DNA of 30,000 bases from Neocallimastix lanati (nom. inval.) (lineage: Eukaryota; Neocallimastigomycota; Neocallimastigomycetes; Neocallimastigales; Neocallimastigaceae). The notes beneath the pieces are model-generated. The model saw only the letters and a program-made list of their open reading frames with translations. It was not told the DNA's origin and made no database searches. Made by a program: the position numbers and the translations under genes. Of this stretch, positions 1 to 18,158 are shown piece by piece (within the stretch, counting starts at the first letter, position 1; every line of letters starts with the position of its first letter). The stretch spans positions 45,001-75,000 of the forward strand of contig JACVTC010000199.1 in NCBI GenBank assembly GCA_016946835.1, in the 5' to 3' direction.

Positions 1-67
1 TTTATAAATTTTTTTTATCATATATATGTATTTTAATATTAAAATGAAATCAATTAATATCATTTAG

Positions 68-5069
<5,002 letters not shown>

Positions 5070-5078
5070 TAAAATAAT

Positions 5079-5110
<32 letters not shown>

Positions 5111-5961
5111 TAAAGTTCATCTAAAGAAATTATAGACAAAAGAAAAAATCCAAAAAAAAAAAAAAGCTCACACAAAAAAATATAGACAAAAAAAACCAAA
5201 AAAGAAAAAAAATTTATAACAATAGATATTTATTCAATTTTTTTTTTTTGTATTTTTTTTTTTTCATTTTCTTATTATTAATTATTATTAATAAAAAAAA
5301 AAAATTCATTTTAATTTCTTAATAAATGACATATTATTATCAAATTTATAACATATATAGATAGATAGACAAATTAATTCCAACAATACATAACAAAATA
5401 ATAATAATAATAATAATAAATGAATAATATATGATAATAATTAATAACAGATAATAAGGATTATATATATATATATTTGTACAATTTATATATATCTTTA
5501 TTTACTATTATTAATTAGTATCAAAAAACCATTTACAAGTTATATATACTATTGTAAATAAATTAATTATTATTATTGTTATTATTTATTTTAATTAAAT
5601 TATATATTAATATAAAAAATAGTATTATTAACATTTATTATATTTACGACTGCAACGCAACAAAACAATTTAATTTTATTTATAATTTTATATAATTTAT
5701 TTATTTATTTTATTAAAATAATTTTATTTATTTAATTAACTTATTTTATTTATTTATTAATTTATTAATTTATTTATTTATTTAGATTATTTATTTAATT
5801 TATTTATTTATTTATTTATTTATTAAATAATGTATCTATATATAATTGTATTTTTATTTTATCTCTAAAAAATATAATATTTGAATGTTAACTTTTTTAA
5901 AAATTAAGCACATATTATATAAAACTTTTCTTTTTTATAAAAAAAGTTATAATAATTAATT

Positions 5962-6005
<44 letters not shown>

Positions 6006-6430
6006 TATAAATAAAAAGCATATAATTAAATAAAAATAATAAAAAAAAAATTAATAATAATAAATTGAAACTCTTTATAAATACTATGTCATTTTTTTCT
6101 TATTGTTGTTATATTGTATATATTATATAGTTTTTGTCAATTTTAAATGAACTATTTAAATAAATATTATTCTAAATAAAATAAAGAGTAAACTAAATAG
6201 AATTAATTTGTTCATATATATATATATGAATAAATGAGTATATATAAGTGTATAAATTTTTATTTATAAATAAATGAACTAATAAAATAAATTTTATAAT
6301 ATATTTTTTTTTTTTTTTAATTTTTTTTTTTCATATCTATATTATTATTATTATTATTATTATTATTTTTAATAAAGATCTTTAAAAATAAAAAATAAAA
6401 AAAAGTATAAAATTATTATTTAAATTAAGA
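5070..6430. other. Intergenic, 3' flank of the transporter gene; no gene seen
   Basis: The sequence is almost pure A/T: A-runs right after the stop codon, TTTA-type repeats around 5690-5830, and a long A-tract at about 5965-6003. No frame outside low-complexity sequence looks coding. The transporter's 3' UTR must lie at the start, but no specific poly(A) signal can be picked out in such AT-rich DNA. Confidence 0.6.
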
Positions 6431-6434
6431 TGAT

Positions 6435-6456
6435 GATATTATTAAACCTTACCACT
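6435..6456 (+). repeat. Short dispersed element, copy 1
   Basis: Reads GATATTATTAAACCTTACCA (first 20 bases). It resembles 6944-6965 and, more loosely, segments near 7050, 8700 and 9812. Its C content stands out from the surrounding A/T sequence. Confidence 0.45.
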
Positions 6457-6678
6457 AAAAAAAAAAAAAATTTTTTTAATCTCTATTTTATTCTATTTTA
6501 TTTATTTATTCATTTTTCTTTATTTGTAAATTTTTAATGCATTGAAAAATTATTTGTACTATAAAAAAAAAAATTCTTATTAAAAAAAAAAAAAAATATT
6601 AAATAAGTAAAATATTAAAAATTTAAATCTTTTTATTTTATAAATATAAAAAAAATAATAATAAGTAAAAAAGATATG

Positions 6679-6715
<37 letters not shown>

Positions 6716-6943
6716 TTTGTATTTAAGTAAAGTTTAATAGTTGAGGAATGGTTTGATTTTTTTTCTATTTATAAACGTAAATTTTAATTTACATATTCAA
6801 CATAATGGTATAAAAAAAAAGAAAAATAAGACCTGTTTAGATATTTAATTAAATTATAGTATTAAATTTATAGAAAAAATTTAAAAAAAAAAAAAAAATA
6901 AAAATAAAAAAATTTATGTTAATATTATTTAAACAAAGCAGGA

Positions 6944-6965
6944 GATAATATTAAACTTTACCACC
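6944..6965 (+). repeat. Short dispersed element, copy 2
   Basis: Reads GATAATATTAAACTTTACCA (first 20 bases), close to the copy at 6435. A weaker version (CTTTTCCACCGTTAATTAA) follows about 105 bp downstream, just before the larger duplicated block. This suggests a local cascade of duplications. Confidence 0.45.
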
Positions 6966-7145
6966 ATTAAATAATTCTTAAATGTATATTATTTTTTTAT
7001 TAAATTAAATAATTATTATTATTATTATTACTATCATAAGAAGAAAATAAATATTACTTTTCCACCGTTAATTAAACTCTTACTTAATATTAATATTTAT
7101 TATTAATATCTACAAATATTCTGTTTAAATTATATTATATTATAT

Positions 7146-7593
7146 ATTTTATTAATATTATAGACGTTATTATAACAAAAAAAAAAAAAAAGTATAAAAG
7201 AAATAAAAATTTTCAATATTTTTTTGAACTTCAGACTTTTAAAATTATTATAAAAATTATTTAATTTATTAATAAAAAAAAAAAAATTAAATATATTTTT
7301 AACCAAATTTTGTTTTAAAAATAAATCAGATATTTATTTTTATAAACAAATTTTAAGCAAAAAATGTAATCTTAAAAATAAATCAAAATATCTGTCTTGT
7401 ACAAAAGACAGTTACTGCAATCTTCCTTAATTAAAGAATTATCAACTCTGAATGCCATATATATAGTTTTTAATTTAGATAGCTTATGTAATCAAAAAGA
7501 TTATTAAATTTTAAAGTACACTCTAGCCAATATATGAAAAAAAAAAAACTGTTGATTGGCCTACTGAACTTTCATTATTCTAAATTAAAAAGA
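7146..7593 (+). repeat. Diverged duplicated block, copy A (noncoding or relic)
   Basis: Collinear with 8774-9195 from ATTTTATTAATATTATAGA to CATTATTCTAAATTAAAAAG. Shared islands include GAACTTCAGACTTTTAA, CTGTCTTGT, GACAGTTACTGCAATCTT, CTCTGAATGCCAT and ATAGTTTTTAATTTAGA. The copies differ by substitutions, small indels and A-run length. At 7392-7411 the inverted repeat CTGTCTT/AAGACAG (loop GTACAA) precedes the best-conserved stretch. A coding-like frame in copy B is interrupted here by a stop. It is either a relic of a mobile or coding sequence or an uncharacterised RNA; I recognise neither. Confidence 0.75.
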
Positions 7594-8249
7594 GAACATA
7601 CCAAGAAATCCTTTGAAAATTAAATGAATTACAATTATTTCATTTTAAAATAAATATTTTATTATTATTATTTTTTTTTTTTTGATTAAAGCTTTTGTAA
7701 AATATAAAAATACAAAACTTTAAATAATGAATTAACATTCTTAAATTATTCCAAAAAAAAAAAAAAAAATAAAATAAAATAAAATGAAATAAAAAAAATA
7801 ACCAAAGAAAATAAGTTTTTTTATTTAATTCAATTTTATATATTAAAAATTGAATTAAAAAATTTATTTCAACAAAAATTTCTCAAATATTTTAATAAAA
7901 ATAACAAATAATAAAATGAAATATATCTAAAGGAATATTTCTTTTTATATAATATATATATATATATATTAAATATAATATTAAAATTAGTAAAAATAAT
8001 ATATTCATTAAAAAAAAAACTTAAAAATAATAAAATGTTAAAAAAAAATTAAATAATATAAAATAAAAACATATATTATATATATAAAAAAAAAAATAAA
8101 ATAAAATAAAATAAAATGTATAATTTACAAATAAAATAATTTTATTAAAAAATAAACAAATAAAATAAAATTTAAAAATTTAAAAATCAATGTTCTTATT
8201 TTTATTATTTTTCTTTAAAAATATATGAAAAAAATTTAAAAGTATTGCT

Positions 8250-8386
<137 letters not shown>

Positions 8387-8773
8387 GAAAAATTAGAATA
8401 AATGAGTAAATGAAATACAAGTTAAATATATTAATTATATATTTAATTTTAATCAATAATTATTAATAGATAAAAATTTTCTATAAATAATTTTTAAAGA
8501 CTAATTATATATATAAAATAAAAATATATGTATATTATACATTGTATATATATACTATCAATATAATGTTTTTCTTTAAAAAAAATGTTGTACATAAAAA
8601 TATAATTATCTATTGAATAAAATACTGGTAGTGAATTCTCTTAAAAAAAAAAAAAAAAAAAAAAATTATATAGTAATTATCATTATTATAAAAATAATTA
8701 CTCTTCCACTAATAATTAATTTTTTATTTAATGATATTTTAAAACATACAAGCATTTTATTTTTAATATGTTA

Positions 8774-9195
8774 TATTTTATTAATATTATAGATGTTTTT
8801 ATAACAAAAAAAAAGTTTAAAAGAAATGTAAATTTTTAATATCTCTGAACTTCAGACTTTTAATATTATAATAAAAATTATTTAATTTATAAGAAAAATT
8901 AAATATATTTTTAACTGAAATTTGTTTTAAAAATAAATTAAATATTTATTTTTATAAGCAAATTTTAAATAAGAATGAAATCTTAAATTAATCAAAGTTT
9001 CTGTCTTGTGCAAGACAGTTACTGCAATCTTTCTTAAATAAAGAATTACAAACTCTGAATGCCATGAATATAGTTTTTAATTTAGACAGCTTCAGTAATC
9101 AAAAGGATTATTTAGTCAATAGTACATTCTAGTCAATATATAAAAAAATTCAGTTGAAGAATATATTGAACTGTCATTATTCTAAATTAAAAAGA
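8774..9195 (+). repeat. Diverged duplicated block, copy B (noncoding or relic)
   Basis: Partner of 7146-7593 in the same orientation, about 1.6 kb away. The inverted repeat is tighter here: CTGTCTTG/CAAGACAG at 9001-9018 with a 2-nt centre. From 9016 one frame stays open for about 40 codons (starting QLLQSFLNKELQTLNAMNIV) and then stops. In copy A the same frame is preserved but many changes alter amino acids and a stop replaces a Leu codon. That fits a decayed coding relic better than a constrained protein. Homology may continue upstream to about 8690 (ATTACTCTTCCACTAATAAT). Confidence 0.75.
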
Positions 9196-9203
9196 TGGCA
9201 AAT

Positions 9204-9236
<33 letters not shown>

Positions 9237-9346
9237 TTAAAATTTAGGCAAACACAGCAATCACTTCATTTTATAAATGGATAAATAAAATATAAATAAA
9301 TAATTTTATTATTAATAAAATATTTAAATAGAAAATTTTCAACTTT

Positions 9347-9516
9347 AAGTTAGAATAAATTAATAAGAAATTAAAAATAAAAAAAAAAAAAGTAAAAAAA
9401 AAAAAAAAAAGAATTCATAATGTATAAACCATAAATTAAATAAAATTAAATAAAACTATAAAAAAAATGTTAATTTCTAAGAATATATATAAATAAAAGT
9501 TAGAATAAATTAAAAG

Positions 9517-9550
<34 letters not shown>

Positions 9551-9660
9551 AAAATAAAATAATAAAAAAAAAGTAAAAAAATAAAAAAAAAAAAAAAGTA
9601 AAAAAATAAAGAATTCAAAATGTATAAACCATAAATTAAATAATATTAAATAAAATTATA
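9347..9660 (+). repeat. Tandem duplication with an expanded A-tract
   Basis: AAGTTAGAATAAATTA occurs at 9347 and 9497. GAATTC followed by TGTATAAACCATAAATTAAA occurs at 9411 and 9611. The offsets are 150 and 200 bp because the A-rich middle of the second unit is longer. Each unit ends in AAATAAAA-type sequence. Confidence 0.8.
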
Positions 9661-10401
<741 letters not shown>

Positions 10402-11454
10402 ATAATAAGGCATTTAACCTTTTTTTTTTTTTTTTGTTTAAAGTTTTGTACAAACAATATATATATTTAAATAAATTAAATAAATAAATGATAAAAGGAT
10501 ATAAATTCGATTGTAGTTATTAGTTATCAATTTAACAAAAGTATTTTTGAAATTAGAACTACTTTTCTTCTCCCAATTTATTCAGATAAATTCATCATTA
10601 AATTTTACATAATTTAAAATAGTTTAATATTTATCTATACATATATATATATTTTTTATTTTATTACATTTTTAATTAAAAAAAAAAAAAAAAAACATAT
10701 AAAAAAGACATAAAAAAATGTTATTATTTTGGTTAATTAATCTATTAATAAATAATTCAAATAATTAATAATATTAATAATATTTAAAATAAAATTTTAA
10801 ATAAAAATAAAATAAAAAAAAAATAAAAAAAAAAAAAAAAAGATAATTTAATAATATAAAAATTTTTGTTTTATTATCTCATTTTTTAACGACAATGAAG
10901 ATATCATTTAAGGTTTACTATTATTATTTGAATTTAAATATTTCTATAGATAATAAAAATTAAACCTTTTATATTTCTGATCATATTATTATTTTGATTT
11001 TTTTTTTTAAATGATTTTAATATTTTATAATAATATCATGTATAATATATGCACCATTTTATTATTTTAAAGTTTATTTTTTAATTATATCCATTTCTAA
11101 TTTATATTTAATAGGATTTATTATTATAAAATAAACACCCATTAATTATTTATTAATTTTATTTTATATTATTCTATCCTATTCTATATTATTTCATATA
11201 CATTTTTTATCATTCTATTTGATACATAATATAATAATACTAATTTTTATTAATATTTAAGATAAAAATATAAATTTAATAAAAAAAAAAACTTTTATAA
11301 TATTTCTAAAATACATATTTTCATTGGACGAAGAATCGATTTTCTTTTTATAATTGCCATTAAGTTATTTTTTATATTTTATTTCCTTTTCTTTAAAGAC
11401 AAATTAAAATAAAAAGTATGAAAAATTTTATGTATTATATTAAAAAATTCATAC

Positions 11455-11515
11455 AAATTAAAAATATTTATAAATTTTAATTGTTATAATTTAAATTTAT
11501 AAATATTTTTAATTT
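11455..11515. repeat. Perfect 23-bp inverted repeat
   Basis: Arms 11455-11477 and 11493-11515 are exact reverse complements separated by 15 bp. The pairing can extend outward with a 2-nt bulge (ACAAATT against AATTTTTGT). All pairs are A-T apart from that outer extension. It may be a cruciform or an RNA hairpin; no function is recognised. Confidence 0.85.
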
Positions 11516-11703
11516 TTGTTTATTTTATATAAATATATATATAAATATAATTAATTAAAAATATTATCTGTAATAATAAGTAAAAAAAAGAGTTAATAAA
11601 GAATTATAATAAAATAAAATAAAATAAAATAAAAATAAAGCATAAAATAAAAAGTACATTTATATATAATAGATTTCATGGAAATATTCAACTTTATTTT
11701 TTT

Positions 11704-11769
11704 TTAAATTTAATAAATATTTAAATTTTATTAATGTTAAATTTAATAAATATTTAAATTTTATTAATG
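11704..11769. repeat. Two exact 33-bp tandem copies
   Basis: Units 11704-11736 and 11737-11769 are identical and begin TTAAATTTAATAAATATT. Perfect identity in otherwise drifting intergenic DNA implies a recent duplication. Confidence 0.9.
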
Positions 11770-11876
11770 AACAGTAATTTTTTTATATATTATATAATAA
11801 TTGTTAAATGATAAAAATTATAATATTACTTAAAATTATATAATATATAATAAATTTTTACTTTCATAATTATTAA

Positions 11877-11880
<4 letters not shown>

Positions 11881-11914
<34 letters not shown>

Positions 11915-11926
11915 TTTTGTTTTGTT

Positions 11927-11963
<37 letters not shown>

Positions 11964-11968
11964 GTTGT
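11881..11968. repeat. Poly-T run and (TTTTG)n tract upstream of the next gene
   Basis: A T-run to about 11913 is followed by irregular TTTTG/TTTTTG units to 11968. It lies about 220 bp upstream of the start codon at 12187. A nucleosome-excluding promoter role is possible but cannot be shown from sequence. Confidence 0.85.
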
Positions 11969-11986
11969 TAATGAAATCTTAATTTT

Positions 11987-12022
<36 letters not shown>

Positions 12023-12186
12023 ATTTTATTCATATTATTTAAAGGATAATATTTATTAAAAAAATATACATATATATACATATATATATATATATAAATA
12101 GATTGATAAATAGATAAATATAAATATATATATATCTATACATATTTAATATAATAAAATAATAATAAAAAAAAAAGAAAGATATA

Positions 12187-14620
12187 ATGAAATATTCAGA
12201 GGAAGGATTATTAATTAATAATATACAGAATAAATATACCAATGAAATTAAACAAACCAAAAATTTAAAGTATACCAATAATAAAAATGATTTTAGTGTA
12301 GCCTCATCAAGGAGTTCATCTCCTTATAAACCCTTCCTTCAAAAATCATATATTTTTTCCAATGAAAAATCTTTAAAATCAATAGAAAAACCTTTAAAAA
12401 GTCCAAAACGATTAGTGGGAGCTAATGCTGCTTCCACTAGATCTTTTCCTTCACATCTTCAAATTAAATCGGCAGAAAAAAATCAAGTCAATACTAAATT
12501 AACCAATAAAAACAGTAATAATACTAATTCTAGTTCTAATGGTAATGACTATTCTTCAAATAAAAGCAATAATGATTCTTTAAAAGAATTAGTGAATGTA
12601 TATAATGGATTTAATCATAAATTTAAGAATGAAACTTCATCAATACGTGCTTATAAAACCATTGGTCATACCATTCTTTCATTTGCTTCCATTATTTCTA
12701 TGAAAAATAGACCTCTTTTAGATAATGAAATGATTAGTAAAAGTCCTCAACGAAAAAAGAAGGGATTAAAAGGAGAAGAACAAAAGAGTCAACAACAACA
12801 ACAACAACAACAACAAAAAAACAAAATTAATTCGCAATTACAAAATCCTAAAAATAATCGTAAACAAAATAATGATGAAAATAGTAATAACAATAATAAT
12901 AATAATAAGGCTTTACCTTTATTACAACCTTTTTCTATTGAAACTATTTCATCTTTAAATGATAATAATGATAATAATTTGAATAACAACTTTAAGGAAG
13001 AACCATCTCAAGAAAATATAGATCAGGATGTTAAAGTTGAGATTATAAGAACTCTTTCAATTTGTGAAGACGGAAGTTTAAGTGTAGAATCTTTGGAAAG
13101 TTTAAAAAGTATTGATTATGTTAAAATTGAAGATATTATTAATGAATATTTAGTTACACCAACAATACCAGAAGTTCCAACAAGATATGAAAAGGATAAT
13201 GATTATCTTAATGGTCTTAATCATTTATACGATGCTTTTACCTACTTTAATAATAGAAATTTAGAACAATATGTGGCATGGATACCTATAAATAATAATA
13301 AGAGTTATCTATCGGCTTCTTCCTTATTAGCTAAAAAGCATGCCCCATTTATATTCAAAAAAACAATTACTCTACCTAAACGAGTATCTTCCTTATACTC
13401 TAACTATGGTCAGAGTAATGTTGACAAAATTAAAACTAATCCAAATCCAGGAAAACCTCGAACTCAACCAAACACTACTCAGAATAAAGCAAAAATTACC
13501 GAGGATAGAAAAAAAAACCAATTCAAAAAAAATCAAACCCTTTCAAAAAATCCAAGAGAAACTCTCCCAAAAGAAAATTCAATAAATTCAATTGCAAAAC
13601 AACAAGAATCTTCATCGAAAAAACCATCTTCTCGGAATAATACACAAACATTACCATCTGAACCAGTAAAGTCAAAATCTTTACATTCAAAAGTAGCAGA
13701 AAGTTTAAAACCGATAAAGTCAGAAGATAATAAAGAGGTTAGTTAACTTAATGATTAAAAATATAAACATATAAATTTATATATATATTAAAAATATTAA
13801 TTATATAATAAAAAATATATAAATAAATAAAAATTAAATAAAAAGTAATATTAATAAAAAGTTTTTTAAATATAAAAAAAAAAATAAAATATTAATTTAT
13901 ATATTAAAACAAATACTAAAATTTTTTATTTTATTTTATTTTATTTTATTTTATTTTATTTTTTCAAAAAATATATTTTTAAACAATTATAATTATAATT
14001 AAAATAATCATAATAATAATAAAAAGAATGTTAAACAGCAAAAAAATAAAACAGAAATAAAGGTAAAACCGAAATCTCAAGAAAATAAAGTAGAAAATAA
14101 AATAAAACCAAAAAAGCAACAAGAAAAAGAAAAAAATTCAAACCCAAAATATCAAAATGGTAAGACAAAACAAAAATTAATGTCAATAATAAAATCTCAG
14201 GATGGTAAAGGAGAATCAAAAATTAAACCGAAAACTCAAGAAAATGGTTCTGAATCTATAAGCAATAGATCAAAGGAACTAAAGAACAGAGACTATCCAT
14301 CCCTCCTTTCCCCTTCAGTTTCCACAACTGATAATGAATCAAATGATCAAATTCCATGTAAAATTCCAATACTTTCATCCTCTAATATAGATCCAAGTAA
14401 TATTAAGATTAATAGTCATAAAAATATACCAGTAGAATTTATTAAAAATAAATATTCTAGTATTCCTACCTTGGATAAATTTGAATTTCCATTCTACCAT
14501 ATGTACGATGCCTTTGAAACCTACGGTAAGCCATTACTTAGAGCCCCAAGAGCTTGGAGACAATTAAAGAAAAATGTGGTTTCTATAGCTTCTATCTATT
14601 CTTATGATAACCAACCATAA
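12187..14620 (+). CDS. Unrecognised, mostly disordered protein with a three-copy aromatic motif
   Basis: Exon 1 is 12187-13737. Exon 2 most likely starts at 14027 (after AAAAAG), or at 14039 (after AAACAG), and ends at 14620; both acceptors keep frame, giving about 714 or 710 residues. The donor is the unusual GTTAGT. If the intron is retained, the protein ends two codons later. I do not recognise the family. Most of it is Ser/Asn/Lys/Gln-rich, with poly-Gln near residues 202-210 and poly-Asn near 234-240. Three better-ordered segments look related: residues 135-172 (VYNGF, RAYKTIG, SFASI), 341-382 (LYDAF, SASSL) and the C-terminus (MYDAF, RAPRAWRQL, SIASI). Exon 2 also has a duplicated basic stretch (VKPKSQEN and IKPKTQEN). 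No signal peptide, membrane segment or catalytic motif is visible. A regulatory or scaffold role is a guess. Confidence 0.8.
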
Positions 14621-15799
14621 AAAAAAATGAAAAAGAAAAAAAATTAAAAAAAGTTAAGAAAAAAAAAAAAATGAAAAATTGAAAAAAAAAAATTTTTTTT
14701 TCGTTTTTTTATTTTATTTTTTTAAAAAATAATTACTACTATTGAACTAATAATGTTACCCAATATAAATATATAAAAAATCATTACAATTTCACTTTAA
14801 AAATGTGAATATTTATTAATTATATATTTATACATAACTAAAACTAAAATAAAATAATACCATGTATTCCTTATTTTTATATTTTATTTTTATTTATTTT
14901 AACTTAGAATACTTTGAAGAAGTAATAGATATAATAGATATATTTTTGATTTAGAATTATATATTGATTTGTTTTTATTTTTATATTAGTTATTTTTAAG
15001 AAGAAAAAATATTAATAATTATTATATATATTATTTTTATAAAAATTCAGTATAAAATAAAAATATAAAAAAAAAATTATCAGAATACTTTTGAATATAA
15101 ATATATTTTTAAATAAATTAATAAATAAAATCAATAGAATTATATAAAAATAATTAAAAAATTATTTTTATAAAATTATATTAAATATTTAATAAATAAT
15201 AAATAATAAATAATTAAATATTAAATATTAAATATTAAATAATTATTAAAAAATATTAAATATTAGATATTAAAAAATATTAATGAATAATAAATAATAA
15301 ATAATAAATAATAAAAAGAATTAAAAGAGTATTTATTAACAAATAATAAATAAATAATAAATATAAATAATAAATAAATAATAAATAAATAAATAATAAA
15401 TAAATAATAAATAAATAAATAATAAATAAATAAATAATAAATAAATAAATAAATAATAAATAATAAATAAATAATAAATAAATAATAAATAAATAAAAAA
15501 TTTTATCAAATAAAATTAATTATTTATTTACTTATTTAATTTATCTACAGAATTAAAAAGGATAAACTTCAAAATATATAATTAATTTTTTTTTATTTAC
15601 TTATAAAGATATTTTATCAATATAAATAAATAAATAATACTAATAATTTTTCTTTTTGAAATAATATTTATAATTAATATAGATAATTTTATCGAAATAA
15701 ATAATATAATTTTATAAATATTTATTATTTATTTTTAAAACTTTAAAACATAATCTTCTATTAAATTATATAATTTATAATTAATTCAATTAATTCAAA
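14621..15799. other. Intergenic between two plus-strand genes; AAT/AAAT repeat field
   Basis: No coding-like frame is seen. Positions 15180-15500 are an irregular tandem field of AAT and AAAT units (ATAAATAAATAATAA type). The upstream part holds the 3' flank of the disordered-protein gene. The downstream part must contain the promoter of the Chs5-like gene, which cannot be delimited. Confidence 0.7.
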
Positions 15800-17790
15800 A
15801 TGTATATGAATAAAAATAATTCCAAATTCCAATTTACTGTTGGTAAACTTGATGCTGGCATGGGTATATAATTAAACACTATTTAAATACATAAATACAC
15901 TTATCTTTGATTAATAAAATTTAATTTTTTAAAAATTGACAATAAATGAAAAATGAATTATTCATTGATGTATTACAGTAAACAATATGCTGTAGATAAT
16001 ACAATATGTCACATACTTTATTCAAGAAAGGAAAAAAATTATGAAAAACAAACCAAAAAAATGTTTTAAAATAATAAATTAGTTGAAATACTCTTTTTTT
16101 TTAAAAAAAAAAAAAAGGATATATTTAATAAATAAATTATAAAACTATTGGAATTAATGTACAAATGATTATACATTAAATAGAAAAATTAATATCTATT
16201 GATTATAATAAAAATAAACTTTAAATTAAAACTATTTTTTTTTATAACTTATTAAGATAAATAAATAAATCATTGCTATGAAGTATATAATTAATATTAT
16301 TTTTATTAAAAATATAGCGTTATTGCTTTCACCAGATCACCATTTAATTGAATTTCCAGCTACAATTTTACCAGGTTAATAATTAACAATATAAATACGA
16401 ATTTTTAAGTATATTTATTTATTTATATATACAATTACATAATTATATATAAAAGTATTTGAATTTATTTATTTATTTATTTATTTATTTATTGCTATTA
16501 TTATTTATTTTGATAATAAAATTTATATATAAATGCTTATATTATTTTTAAATTAAAAAAAAAAATAAATAAATAATAAATAAATAGAGGGTGTTACTTC
16601 TGGCTCTATCGTTAATATTACCATCAATCGTGATATTCAAGAAGAAGAAAGAAAAAAGAAAGAATTCATGGATTTAGAAGAACAAATCTTTGAAGAATTT
16701 TCAAAACCACCAGAAAATCCAAAAGTTAAAGTTTATCATATCACTCAAACTTGGGTTGCTTTAGAATGGGAACCATTAGTTTTAAATTCTGTTGAATTAA
16801 AAGAAATTGATATTTTCAAGAACGGTCAAAGAATTCAAGCTAGACGTTTATCAGATACCAGAGTTAAGATTAGTGGTTTAGGTAAAAAATATATATATAT
16901 ATTTATATTAAATATTAAAATATGTATATAAAGAATATCAATATATATATATAAATTATATAATTTAAATATTTTATATATATATATATTTATATATATT
17001 AATTATTATAATTATAATTTATTTTATATAAATCATCTATTATATATTAAATAATATGTATTTTAAAATTACATTTATTATTAAAATAATTAAACAAAAT
17101 GATGAAAATAAAAAAAAATGGTATTAACAACTAATACGACAATAACAATAATATCAATAAAAATAATATTATCATATAAACAATAAAAATAAAAATGATG
17201 ACAATAACATATAATATTTATTTTTAAAAAAAAAAACAATGATAACCAATAATAATAATAATAATACTTAAAATTGACTCTTTTAAAAATGTTTTTTTTT
17301 TTTTATGGAACATAATACATATATTTATTTAATAAATTCTATAATATATTGATAATATATTTAAAAAAAAAAATAAAAATAAATAAAAAAAAAAAAAAAA
17401 AAAAAAAAAGAAATGGATACAGAATATGAATTCCATATTGAAATAAGAACTACTGGAGGTCGTTTAAAGAGTAATGTAGAAAAGGTTAGAACTCATACTA
17501 TTGATAATTTAACAGGTATTCGTGTTTGTTTCGGTGCCTTTGATAATGATGATGAAATAGTACCATTAATTGAAGCTCTTCATAGAATGGGTGCTTCCTT
17601 CACAGATGATATTGACGGTGATAATACTCATTTTATTTGTTCACGTTTAGAAGGACCAAAATATGTCAAGGCCACCCAATTAAATGTTCCAATTGTTAAT
17701 GGTAATTGGTTATTTGCTTGTGAAAAGGAAGGTAAAATACAACCTTCCTCTTCCTTCCAAGTTAACGTACCACAAAGAATTGAAAATTAA
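15800..17790 (+). CDS. CHS5: Chs5-like FN3-BRCT protein (exomer scaffold homologue)
   Basis: Exons 15800-15863, 16318-16374, 16588-16881 and 17411-17790 join with all introns in phase 1, giving 264 residues. The N-terminus FTVGKLDAGMALLLSPDHHL and GVTSGSIVNI match the conserved Chs5 N-terminal dimerisation segment. Residues about 80-170 form a fibronectin type III domain (ITQTWVALEWEPL, DTEYEFHIEIRT). Residues about 172-255 form a BRCT domain (LTGIRVCFGAF, GDNTHFICSR, VPIVNGNWLFACEKEGKI). In yeast, Chs5 scaffolds the exomer coat, binds Arf1 through FN3-BRCT and sends cargo such as chitin synthase from trans-Golgi to the surface. This protein stops just after BRCT and lacks the long C-terminal extension of yeast Chs5. 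A second in-frame ATG lies at 15806; the first was chosen. The intron 2 donor is GTTAAT. Family call is strong; exomer function here is inferred. Confidence 0.9.
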
Positions 17791-18101
17791 AATTAAAATT
17801 AAAATTAAAATTATAAAAAAAAAAAAAAGGAAAAGAAAAGAAAAGAAAGAAAATGAAATAAAAAAAAAAAAAATATTCATTATATATATATACTTCATTT
17901 TTTCTTTTTTCTTTTTTTCTTTTTTTTCTTCTTTTTTCATTTTAATATTTTATTAAATAATATATATAAATATAGCCTACAAATAAAAAAGAAATTATTA
18001 TCACTATATAAAATATATAACATATAAATAAAAATAAAAAAAAAAAAATAAAAAAAATTAAATATATAGAAAAAAAAATTTTTTTTTTTTTCTCTTTTCT
18101 C

Positions 18102-18158
<57 letters not shown>

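Noticed and set aside
7392-7435. Dictyostelid class I small RNA as the identity of the duplicated block
   Set aside because: The conserved 11-nt CCTTACAGCAA motif of that class is absent on either strand, and stem placement does not fit.
17190-17280. C/D-box snoRNA in Chs5 intron 3
   Set aside because: An ATGATGA C-box-like string is present but there is no CTGA D box or terminal stem downstream.
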